IMG/VR virus record: IMGVR_UViG_3300045971_000528
Location: 42,082-106,081 of that record
Direction: 5' to 3' (one strand)
DNA: 64,000 bases
DNA from: a virus
Below, piece after piece: positions 30,795-37,187 of this stretch. The notes below the pieces were generated by a model. It did no database searches and had not been told where the DNA came from. It saw only the letters and a program-made list of their open reading frames with translations. The first letter of the stretch is position 1. The number at the start of each line of letters is the position of its first letter. The translations under genes were made by a program, and so were the position numbers.

Positions 30795-30880
30795 TGGAGC
30801 GGGTGATGAGAATCGAACTCACATGCGACTTGCGTCTGCCGGCTTGGAAGGCCGGTGCCCTGCCAATGGACCACACCCGC
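30795..30880 (-). tRNA. tRNA-Gly(UCC) with extended variable region
   Basis: Perfect acceptor and anticodon stems, U73, encoded CCA, anticodon UCC. The variable region is about 16 nt and can form a GAC-GCAA-GTC hairpin. Confidence 0.87.
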
Positions 30881-30889
30881 GTTAGTGTT

Positions 30890-30963
30890 TGGAGCGGAAG
30901 ACCGGAATCGAACCGGCGACTAAACGATGGCAACGTCTCGAGATACCACTTCACCACATCCGC
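30890..30963 (-). tRNA. tRNA-Gly(GCC)
   Basis: Anticodon GCC, U73, encoded CCA; one mismatch in the acceptor stem. Confidence 0.85.
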
Positions 30964-31219
30964 ATACGGGGGAATTCCACACCCCTCTCGATGTCAAGGC
31001 TTGCTGTCAGTACGGTTTCCCGTTCTTACCATGACCAGATCCACGAGTGAGACCATGTTCTTCTTGACGTCACGGCTTTCTGTCAAGGTCGCTTCCTTCA
31101 TCCCTCTGCATTTTGAGGGCCGTCCGTACGACTTGCGGTCGTAGAAGCTAACGTGGGGTGAGGGAAGGAGTGCGTGCCTTCATTACTCCACGACCTCCCC
31201 TGGTCGTGGCCTCCGAATT

Positions 31220-31327
31220 TGGAGCGGGATAAGAGACTCGAACTCTCGACCTGAACCTTGTTCTAGACACGTCATTTCTTCGATGCCTAGAGGCAAGGTT
31301 CCGCTCTACCAACTGAGCTAATCCCGC
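31220..31327 (-). tRNA. tRNA-Gly(GCC) interrupted in the anticodon loop
   Basis: Both halves are close to E. coli tRNA-Gly(GCC): GCGGGATTAGCTCAGTTGG at the 5' end and AAGGTTC...TCCCGCTCCA at the 3' end, with perfect acceptor and anticodon stems. A 32-nt segment (31260-31291) separates position 36 from 37. Removing it restores the normal loop TTGCCAA. The insert folds into a 9-bp hairpin. Confidence 0.85.
31260..31291 (-). other. 32-nt hairpin insert between tRNA-Gly positions 36 and 37
   Basis: TCTAGGCAT pairs with GTGTCTAGA (9 bp with G-U pairs) around a 12-nt loop. It is far shorter than a group I intron; whether it is spliced, excised or inactivating is unknown. The border is ambiguous by one C. 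Confidence 0.75.
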
Positions 31328-31647
31328 ATGGCGCTGACTAGGCTGTCACAGCGCTGTGATGCATTCACCGGCTGGGCATGGGTAACCCATTCTCCTGCAC
31401 CTTCCAGCTGAGGACAGCAGCTGAAAACTGTTCGTGCGTGGTGGCACTTTCGAACGTACCGGCCACATTGCACTAGGGACCGACTGAACTTCAGTCGGGG
31501 ATCCACCACCTTGTTCAGAAGGGAACAAGGAACCTTGATCATTGAACTCAACGACTGCACATCCTGAGAAGGAATTTAACGACTTTGTCAGCAGTCTCGC
31601 GTTATAAAGTGGGGTGTCTCGGTTACTAACCCACACGTTCAAAAGGG
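31328..31647. other. Gene-free stretch with several hairpins
   Basis: No coding frame with good support. Self-complementary segments follow one another: TCACAGCGCTGTGA, ATGGGTAACCCAT, a CAGCTG pair, CGACTGAACTTCAGTCG and a CCTTGTTC/GAACAAGG stem. Could be spacer RNA or an unrecognised structured RNA within the tRNA transcript. Confidence 0.4.
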
Positions 31648-31720
31648 TTCAACAGGTAGGAATCGAACCTACATCTCCCAGCTCCACGCCAGGGCTCTGA
31701 CCAATATGAGCTACCGTCGA
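31648..31720 (-). tRNA. Atypical tRNA, UGG anticodon by position, G33
   Basis: T-arm perfect, acceptor paired with two G-U pairs (U1-A72), anticodon-type stem CCTGG/CTGGG. Position 33 is G, and the 3' end reads CCC rather than CCA. Identity uncertain; a canonical tRNA-Pro(UGG) lies 160 nt away. Confidence 0.4.
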
Positions 31721-31726
31721 AAGGGG

Positions 31727-31798
31727 TTGTCTTAGCCAGGATTTCGAAACCTGGACCTCCCGGGTACACCGGGCGTGCTCCCATTACACTACAGACAA
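31727..31798 (-). tRNA. Atypical tRNA-like gene, possible GUA anticodon
   Basis: Acceptor TTGTCT/AGACAA, D-arm and a CCCG/CGGG anticodon stem are visible. The T-loop has nine bases and two extra bases separate T-stem and acceptor. No CCA. Bacterial Tyr tRNAs have a long variable arm, absent here, so identity is uncertain. Confidence 0.35.
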
Positions 31799-31802
31799 AG
31801 GG

Positions 31803-31880
31803 GTTTGCTTCACGTAGAGTTCGAACTACGTCCTTCCGGTAGAAATCCGGGTGTGCTTGACCTTACACCATCAGCAAAAC
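31803..31880 (-). tRNA. Atypical tRNA-like gene, possible UUC anticodon (Glu)
   Basis: Anticodon-type hairpin CCGG-ATTTCTA-CCGG and a strong D-stem (GGTG/CACC) are present. The T-loop has eight bases, the acceptor has a bulge, and there is no CCA. Confidence 0.35.
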
Positions 31881-31881
31881 T

Positions 31882-31958
31882 TGGTCGGAGTACAAGGATT
31901 CGAACCTTGGACCCCCTGGTCCCAAACCAGGTGCGCTACCAGACTGCGCTACACTCCG
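31882..31958 (-). tRNA. tRNA-Pro(UGG)
   Basis: Canonical: C1-G72, A73, encoded CCA, perfect anticodon stem, anticodon UGG with G37. Confidence 0.93.
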
Positions 31959-32009
31959 ATGAAACTATTGCAAGCAAAAAGCGATGAAGGAGTTGCTCCC
32001 CGACTGGAG

Positions 32010-32090
32010 CTTGGAATCCCTTTCGAGACTCCATGGAGTCGAACCATGCATCTGTAAGATAACCTTCAACAAGCGGCTTGCGAATTCTAT
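32010..32090 (-). tRNA. tRNA remnant, T-arm plus possible UAC loop
   Basis: A perfect T-arm (CATGG-TTCGACT-CCATG) is preceded by CTTACAG, a valine-type anticodon loop, but stems and acceptor are mostly lost. Confidence 0.3.
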
Positions 32091-32095
32091 TTATC
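32088..32095 (-). promoter_or_regulatory. Late-type octamer GATAAATA within the tRNA region
   Basis: GATAAATA on the minus strand upstream of the remnant at 32010; may be fortuitous. Confidence 0.4.
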
Positions 32096-32108
32096 ATAGA
32101 GCCCTTTG

Positions 32109-32183
32109 TCTGGGCGGCAGGATTCGAACCTGCGATCTATCGGGTCCAGACCGAGGATGTTGGCCAGGCTACACTACGCCCAG
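32109..32183 (-). tRNA. Atypical tRNA-Pro-like (UGG, C33), no CCA
   Basis: C1-G72 acceptor and good T-arm; anticodon UGG by position with C33, as in tRNA-Pro(CGG). The acceptor helix continues outside the tRNA: CCTTTGT and ACAAAGG extend it to 14 bp, so normal end processing is questionable. Confidence 0.5.
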
Positions 32184-32273
32184 ACAAAGGACTCTATGAC
32201 TTCAATTCAAGAGAACAAAAGGCGTTGAGGGCTGTTTCATAGCCTGATAACCCTCAACAACGGTTCTCGTATT

Positions 32274-32360
32274 TGGTGCGGGTAAGAGGACTCGAACCTC
32301 CACTCCCTTGCGGGAACAAGCACCTCAAGCTTGCGCGTCTACCAATTCCGCCATACCCGC
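32274..32360 (-). tRNA. tRNA-Leu(GAG), second copy
   Basis: Class II tRNA, perfect acceptor, anticodon GAG with G37, A73 and encoded CCA. Differs clearly from the copy at 29971. Confidence 0.9.
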
Positions 32361-32433
32361 ATGAATCTCTCGAGGACGGTTGCAGCGTCCTCTTCCCTAA
32401 CCGGCTATTTGCAACGACCGGATCGGAGTACCT

Positions 32434-32509
32434 TGGTGGAGGATATCGGTCTCGAACCGATCACCTCAAGCTTGCAAAGCTAGCGCTCTCCCAGATGAGC
32501 TAATCCCCC
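32434..32509 (-). tRNA. tRNA-Ala(UGC)
   Basis: G3-U70 pair, A73, encoded CCA and anticodon UGC; one mismatch in the anticodon stem. Confidence 0.9.
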
Positions 32510-32527
32510 AAAAATCTATCTTCAAAC

Positions 32528-32617
32528 TGGCGGGGTCGGTGAGATTCGAACTCACGGGCCGATTTCTCGACCGTCGGTTTTCAAGACCGGTGCGTTAGAC
32601 CGCTCCGCCACGACCCC
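32528..32617 (-). tRNA. tRNA-Ser(UGA)
   Basis: Class II tRNA, perfect acceptor, G73, encoded CCA, anticodon UGA. Confidence 0.93.
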
Positions 32618-32624
32618 ATTGTCT

Positions 32625-32701
32625 TGCGTCCCGTACAGGATTTGAACCTATGTTGCCGCCCCGAAAAGAGGCAGAGTCCTGAGCCACTAGACGAACGGGA
32701 C
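32625..32701 (-). tRNA. tRNA-Glu(UUC) with nine-base anticodon loop
   Basis: The body follows E. coli tRNA-Glu closely (GTCCCGTTCGTCTAG start, G73). The stem CTGCC/GGCGG encloses nine bases containing UUC instead of seven. The 3' end is not CCA. Confidence 0.7.
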
Positions 32702-32709
32702 AAACAAAT

Positions 32710-32785
32710 TGGTGGAGGCCGGGAGAATCGAACTCCTCTAGTCACAGTGCTTGCAAGGCACCGCCGGATCCCAATCACTGCCCCC
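32710..32785 (-). tRNA. tRNA-Ala(UGC), second copy
   Basis: G3-U70, A73, encoded CCA, anticodon UGC. It resembles tRNA-Ala(GGC) at 28455 in its short D-arm and A7-G66 mismatch, suggesting a shared origin. Confidence 0.85.
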
Positions 32786-32789
32786 AATT

Positions 32790-32873
32790 TGGTGTAGTCG
32801 GTTGGATTCGAACCAACGCGTCGTTAGAGACTGTTTTACAGACAGCCGGTTTCAGCCACTCACCCACGACTAC
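32790..32873 (-). tRNA. tRNA-Tyr(GUA)
   Basis: Class II tRNA with perfect acceptor, anticodon GUA, A73 and encoded CCA. Confidence 0.92.
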
Positions 32874-32962
32874 ATAATTGTTCCCCTAGTCAGGGGGTGA
32901 ACCTCAACTCATCACCGTTCCGCGGTACAAACGCGATCCTCCGAGTTGAAACTCATACATCT

Positions 32963-33048
32963 TGGTGGGTAGCCTAGGAGTCGAACCTAGTGTGCCGTAA
33001 GGCGGCGGGGTTACAGCCCGCTGCAGTCGCCAGTGCTGCTCGCTACCC
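32963..33048 (-). tRNA. tRNA-Tyr(GUA), second copy
   Basis: Class II tRNA with perfect acceptor and anticodon stems, anticodon GUA and encoded CCA; different in sequence from the first copy. Confidence 0.88.
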
Positions 33049-33128
33049 ATGAATTTTCCATTTGGGAATCACACTTACCTTGGCTATCCCTTGCGGGCCC
33101 TCCGAAATGAGGGAGTATGATTACCAAA

Positions 33129-33203
33129 TGGTCGGAACTGTAGGGATCGAACCTACGACCTTCGCCTTGTAAGGGCACCGCTCTACCGCTGAGCTAAGCT
33201 CCG
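33129..33203 (-). tRNA. tRNA-Val(UAC)
   Basis: First tRNA of the long transcript. Anticodon UAC, A73, encoded CCA; C1-G72 and one mismatch in the anticodon stem. Confidence 0.9.
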
Positions 33204-33404
33204 ATGTGGACTGTTGTTAGATGCCATCGGTGCAACAGCACGTCAAGTTCATCTTCTGCCAACAGTCCGTTCTTACGTTGTGCGTGATTACCCACAGACG
33301 ACTCCTCAGTGCTTGCGCACTTACGGTACACGTTTCTGCCTTCGACCTACACGGGCCGGTTATTTCAGGGCGGTCACAAACAGCGTAAGCTGTTGGCAAT
33401 CTTG

Positions 33405-33420
33405 AATTGTTAAAGAGCAC
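33405..33420 (-). promoter_or_regulatory. rrn-type boxA antitermination site
   Basis: Minus strand reads GTGCTCTTTAACAATT. E. coli rRNA operons carry TGCTCTTTAACAATT as boxA, bound by NusB-NusE. It lies 64 nt downstream of a -10 element and 200 nt before the first tRNA, the position expected for an antiterminator of the long tRNA transcript. Confidence 0.8.
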
Positions 33421-33483
33421 CTACTGCAACCAGTAGGAGGCAGAGACTGAATCCTTGTCTCAGTATCTGCAGTTGTTGAAGCT

Positions 33484-33513
33484 ATTATACAACAGAGCTT
33501 CAACCTTGTACAA
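33484..33513 (-). promoter_or_regulatory. Sigma70 promoter P2 of the tRNA operon
   Basis: TTGTAC (33508-33513), 18-nt spacer, TATAAT (33484-33489). One of the best promoter matches in the window. Confidence 0.8.
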
Positions 33514-33603
33514 CATTCTTTTGAAGAGATTTGGCGGTTGACTCGACCGTCTTGGGCCTGTAGGATCCGCGTTTTACGAGACAAACATCTTCAGAAGAAT
33601 GCT

Positions 33604-33631
33604 ATCATATCACACTGGCTAAACTTGTACA
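33604..33631 (-). promoter_or_regulatory. Sigma70-like promoter P1 of the tRNA operon
   Basis: TGTACA (33626-33631), 16-nt spacer, TATGAT (33604-33609), 115 nt upstream of P2. Tandem promoters followed by boxA mimic an rRNA operon. Confidence 0.65.
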
Positions 33632-33667
33632 CACAAACTTTGTTTCAAACTGTAACCTGGAAAGCAA

Positions 33668-33702
33668 CCAAGGGCAGAAGCCTTTCGGTTTCTGCCCTTG
33701 GG
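33668..33702 (-). terminator. Strong hairpin between the 33.9-37 kb genes and the tRNA promoters
   Basis: CCAAGGGCAGAA and TTCTGCCCTTGG form a perfect 12-bp stem. It separates the upstream gene block from the tRNA operon. The T-run after it is weak. Confidence 0.75.
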
Positions 33703-33887
33703 TTGGTAGGTGTTGTCCTACTTTATCCTTGGGCAGCCTCCGCTGGATAGGCTGGCGCGCATACTGCACTACCTGACCCGGTGGTCAGAAGAAGCGAGGA
33801 TGAAGGCAAGCCTAGAGAATTCACGGAAGATACTTCCTTAGTCGATGTTGTAATTCTATATATGCGGCGGGCGGGAAATGCACAAAT
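33703..33887. other. Intergenic stretch without recognisable gene
   Basis: Between the hairpin and the stop of the gene at 33888. Nothing convincing was seen. Confidence 0.5.
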
Positions 33888-34283
33888 TCAGGTTCGAACG
33901 TATGGCGCATGTGCCACACACCGATGCACGATCTCGATCATCACCAACGGATTGCTGATGTCGATGTCCGTGTAGTCGCTGGACTGCCGTGGTGGCTGAC
34001 CGGGACCGGTGGTTTCTTGGAAGAAGTAGTAGCGCACGCGGTTGTGCTCCTTCTGGGTCCAATGTTTCTCAGGAGTGACGATGCGGAACTTGCCTTCGGC
34101 GTTGTTGCCCTTGATGAAGTCGCCGTGTGAGTCGCCGCTGCTGAACGTCCAGCCCTCCTTCATCAGAAGTGCACCAAATTCCTGTAGCTTTGGCTTCTTC
34201 TTGGGAGAGGCAGGGCACCGTGTCTCGAGGTAGTCCGAGAAGTCGAGGACCTGCTTGCCCAGGGAAATTTCAAAGAGCTTCAT
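33888..34283 (-). CDS. Array-2 paralogue, 131 aa
   Basis: Starts MKLFEISLGKQVLDFSDYLE. The array-2 pattern is: M-K-L-x-E-I, then V-x-x-F-x-D-Y-L-E, a helix ending F-G-x-L-L-x-K-E-G-W, then F-x-K-G-x-N. Last gene of its run, just before the terminator hairpin. Function unknown. Confidence 0.75.
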   Translation of the reverse strand: MKLFEISLGKQVLDFSDYLETRCPASPKKKPKLQEFGALLMKEGWTFSSGDSHGDFIKGNNAEGKFRIVTPEKHWTQKEHNRVRYYFFQETTGPGQPPRQSSDYTDIDISNPLVMIEIVHRCVAHAPYVRT

Positions 34284-34609
34284 CGTGGTTGATCCAGCTG
34301 TGCAAACACATCATCAATGTTGAGGCCGCGCAGATCACGGAGATCAGCAACGTTCGCTGTGTAGATGCCTGAGAACTTGGCTGCGTATCCGGCCTTCATC
34401 CAATCGTCTCTCAGGTAGATGACATGCTTACCCTTGGTGAAGCAGTTGGTTTTGGACAGTTTGCCGGGGAGCCACTTCCAACCATCCTTGAAGAGCCGGT
34501 GCCCGAACTCGATGAAGAGCCGCTTGTCATCGTCATCGCAAGGACCGTCATCAAGCCAGTCCATGAAGGACATCACGTTGGCGCCAACAGAGACTTCAGC
34601 GAGTAGCAT
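34280..34609 (-). CDS. Array-2 paralogue, 109 aa
   Basis: Start taken at MLLAEVSVGANVMSFMDWLD (34609) to fit the family. FGHRLFKDGWKWLPG and FTKGKHVIYLRDD match the shared core. Overlaps the upstream gene by 14 nt. Confidence 0.7.
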   Translation of the reverse strand: MLLAEVSVGANVMSFMDWLDDGPCDDDDKRLFIEFGHRLFKDGWKWLPGKLSKTNCFTKGKHVIYLRDDWMKAGYAAKFSGIYTANVADLRDLRGLNIDDVFAQLDQPR

Positions 34610-35306
34610 ACGGTAGCTCCCCGCTAAAGATCCTGTCAATCTCTTTCATGCCGAACTTGTCAACTGACTTGAGCGCCCAGTGCTTATGGACTCGGCCGTC
34701 CTCTGTCCAGAAGGTTATGCCGCGGCTGTACTTGTGGCCAGTCATGGAGATGCGGTTCTCGCCCTTCTTGAAATGTGGTTCCTCATCGGGTTCATCAGGC
34801 ATCACTTGCACCCACTCATATCCATTCTTGAAGAGCAGATTTGCTACTCGCTGGTACTTGCGAGTGTCAGCAACTTCCTTGCGCATCCTCGAGTCGAGGT
34901 ATTCTGTGAATGCAAGTACGTCTGAGCCGAGCCCCTCTCTGATTGGTGCCGCATCATTGTGCTTGTTGAGGGTGTCGATGATGTCATGATCACGGAAGTA
35001 ACCGAGCGTGTAGGCGCCACCATTGCCAGCGTATGGCCTCATGATCACGCGGTATTGGGGCGGGTTGCCGTGGTAGGACCAGTTGATGATATTCTCACCA
35101 TCATGGAAGCTGCCACGCGGGTAGCCCATTGAGTCCTTGATCCATGACCACTGGAAGTTTGCCTTCAGCAGGCGTGCAGCGATCTTGCTTGCGATTTCGG
35201 GATAGTCTTCGGGCGTAGTGAGAGCAAGCGAAGCAATGTTGTCCTCGATGAAGTCGGCGACTTCCAGCGTTTGGCCACCAAGTGAGTAGATCTCGTGCAG
35301 CTTCAT
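34596..35306 (-). CDS. Array-2 paralogue with two copies, 236 aa
   Basis: Copy one: MKLHEIYSLGGQTLEVADFI ... ARLLKANFQWSWI ... SFHDGENIINW. Copy two from about residue 123: LGSDVLAFTEYLDSRM ... NLLFKNGYEWVQV ... HFKKGENRISM. The duplication proves a repeating domain of about 110 residues with an invariant F-x-x-G-E-N-x-I strand. Function unknown. Confidence 0.8.
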   Translation of the reverse strand: MKLHEIYSLGGQTLEVADFIEDNIASLALTTPEDYPEIASKIAARLLKANFQWSWIKDSMGYPRGSFHDGENIINWSYHGNPPQYRVIMRPYAGNGGAYTLGYFRDHDIIDTLNKHNDAAPIREGLGSDVLAFTEYLDSRMRKEVADTRKYQRVANLLFKNGYEWVQVMPDEPDEEPHFKKGENRISMTGHKYSRGITFWTEDGRVHKHWALKSVDKFGMKEIDRIFSGELPYATR

Positions 35307-35659
35307 GCCTTGTCCTGCACTTCCTGGAGGTTGTCAGCGAAGTTGGCCAGCATGTCACCTACGTCATACATGTCAGTGGCAAACTCTGGCGGCATTGGTG
35401 ATGGCTGTGGGCGGCGGTAGATGACCTTGACGTTGTGCATGTTCTTGGGCTTCCAGTTGGGCTGTGGCATCATGACGATGTACCAGTCCCTGAAGAAACA
35501 GCCTTCGTAACCCTGCCACTGACCGAACCTCCAGCCCTTCTGGAACAGCTCGTTGGCCAGCTTGTCATAGAGCGGGCGCACCTTCACCCCAATCTTCTTG
35601 TCCTCCATGTAGTCCATGTAGGCCATCACGTGAGCACCAGAAATTTCGTCGAGCCTCAT
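35303..35659 (-). CDS. Array-2 paralogue, 118 aa
   Basis: MRLDEISGAHVMAYMDYMED, then LANELFQKGWRFGQWQGYEG and CFFRDWYIVMMPQ. Clear member of the family. ATGA overlaps on both sides. Confidence 0.75.
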   Translation of the reverse strand: MRLDEISGAHVMAYMDYMEDKKIGVKVRPLYDKLANELFQKGWRFGQWQGYEGCFFRDWYIVMMPQPNWKPKNMHNVKVIYRRPQPSPMPPEFATDMYDVGDMLANFADNLQEVQDKA

Positions 35660-36105
35660 TCGTCATCCTCTTGATCGAAGTAGGCTGGATCGGAGTTGTA
35701 CGTCTTGTAGCACCAGATGTTATCGCCATGGGCATAGCCGTGGTCGAGTGAAACGCCATGATCCTCCATGGCCTTGATGGCAGCTGCACGGCAGGATTTC
35801 TCGCTGATCGAGTATGCGTACACGTGGAACTCAGGGGCTTCCTTCATCTCGTGGAAGCCGGCATCGGTGACGGCCATCAACAGCGGGATGTTCGTGAGGG
35901 TGGTGATGGGCACGAGGTAGCCACCGAGCAGCTTGTCGACTACTTTGGAACCTTGGGCGGAGTTTGCAGCATCCTGTGCAGCTTCATGGGATGGGAAGAC
36001 CCAAACATTCTGGATGTTCTTCTGCCAGATAGATCCACGTGGCACAGCAATGAAGCCCTGCATATCGAGAGGATCACGCCAACCCAGAATCTCGAAGACC
36101 TTCAT
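35656..36105 (-). CDS. MKVFEI-type protein, 149 aa
   Basis: Shares the start motif (MKVFEILGWRDPLDMQGFIA) but the body differs from array-2 (VFPSHEAAQDAANSA, FHVYAYSISEKSCRAAAIKA). Probably uses the same N-terminal signal on an unrelated domain. Confidence 0.7.
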   Translation of the reverse strand: MKVFEILGWRDPLDMQGFIAVPRGSIWQKNIQNVWVFPSHEAAQDAANSAQGSKVVDKLLGGYLVPITTLTNIPLLMAVTDAGFHEMKEAPEFHVYAYSISEKSCRAAAIKAMEDHGVSLDHGYAHGDNIWCYKTYNSDPAYFDQEDDE

Positions 36106-36509
36106 CGAGCGAATGCCTTCGTTAGGTAATCGCTTAGCTGGCTAGCTGCGTGAAGATCCTTGTTGAGCTTATCCCAATCAATGTTGGCAGCTTGCTTGAC
36201 GGTCGTCTTGTCGATCAGCGCATTGATGCCATCATGGAGATCATAGACAATGTTCTCGACATCAGTGAGGAAGATGAACTCGAAGCCTGAGGCATGGCGA
36301 TTCAGGAGCATCGCGATGTTGAAGAACGGCATAGCAAACTCGATCTCGTCATCTTCAATGGTGATGTCGGCACCGGCCTTGATGAGCTTCATGCAGAGTG
36401 TCTGATGATCAGCGATGACCTGGGGATCGACGCCTTGATCATGCAGTTGCTGAAGAGCTTCGCCCACATCTGCTGCGGCACCGCCGCCTGAGACTTCGTC
36501 GAGTTTCAT
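36102..36509 (-). CDS. MKLDEV-type protein, 135 aa
   Basis: MKLDEVSGGGAAADVGEALQ, then a predominantly helical body (ADHQTLCMKLIKAGADITIE). Only the start motif is shared with its neighbours. Function unknown. Confidence 0.7.
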   Translation of the reverse strand: MKLDEVSGGGAAADVGEALQQLHDQGVDPQVIADHQTLCMKLIKAGADITIEDDEIEFAMPFFNIAMLLNRHASGFEFIFLTDVENIVYDLHDGINALIDKTTVKQAANIDWDKLNKDLHAASQLSDYLTKAFAR

Positions 36510-37144
36510 AGGTTCGTCAGATCGATGATGTCGAGTCGCTTGAAGACGGCTGACTTGTGGATGCCCTTGAAGAAGCCGCCAGGCATGACAAGCTCTTCTT
36601 CAGCTGACTGACCAGCAGTGTGGTAGAGCAGGCCGAAGAACATCTCGTCCCTGAACTTGTTCCACACCTGCGAGAAGGCGTGCTCGTGTCCAGGATTTTC
36701 GTCGTCGAACTCTTGTCCGGTTGCTTGTTTGAATTCACGGTCCCACACCCCATTGAAAGCTTCTTCACCGATCCAGGCATCATAGCCCATGTAGAGGCCA
36801 TTGTCTTCAGGACGGTAGCCCACGAACACGAGAGACTTGTCATCGACGGGTGATGAGAAGCTGAAGGCGTGATGTGGCTTGCGGGAGCCCTTCACCTTAG
36901 ACAGATCCATCTCGATTTCGACTTCAATGCCGTCAGAGCGCTTCAGCAGACGCATCACTCGGTTTTGGGCATTGTCGATGGCAGGACCATCCTCACCATC
37001 ACCAAAGACCAACTGGCCCTTGTAGGTGAGTGCGTTCTTCTTGGCACGCATGGCCTTGACGTAGGTGTTCTTGTAGAACCTGACGAGGTCACCTAGTTCG
37101 ACTAGGTTAGCTGCGTCTTCCGAGAGCAGTTCATTGATCTTCAT
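36506..37144 (-). CDS. MKINEL-type protein, 212 aa
   Basis: MKINELLSEDAANLVELGDL starts the run. G-D-L-V-R-F-Y-K-N suggests a small beta barrel near the N-terminus; the rest contains an aromatic-rich region (LVFVGYRPEDNGLYMGYDAW). A late octamer variant (CGTAAATA, 37169-37176) lies upstream. Function unknown. Confidence 0.75.
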   Translation of the reverse strand: MKINELLSEDAANLVELGDLVRFYKNTYVKAMRAKKNALTYKGQLVFGDGEDGPAIDNAQNRVMRLLKRSDGIEVEIEMDLSKVKGSRKPHHAFSFSSPVDDKSLVFVGYRPEDNGLYMGYDAWIGEEAFNGVWDREFKQATGQEFDDENPGHEHAFSQVWNKFRDEMFFGLLYHTAGQSAEEELVMPGGFFKGIHKSAVFKRLDIIDLTNL

Positions 37145-37187
37145 AGCTGATCCGTAGCATGGATCAGCTATTTACGGACAACCAGTG

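Noticed and set aside
31220-31327. Group I intron in tRNA-Gly
   Set aside because: The insert is only 32 nt and has none of the P3-P8 core.
31318-31642. Two overlapping minus-strand frames between tRNAs
   Set aside because: Composition is not protein-like, they overlap a tRNA end and the region is full of short inverted repeats.
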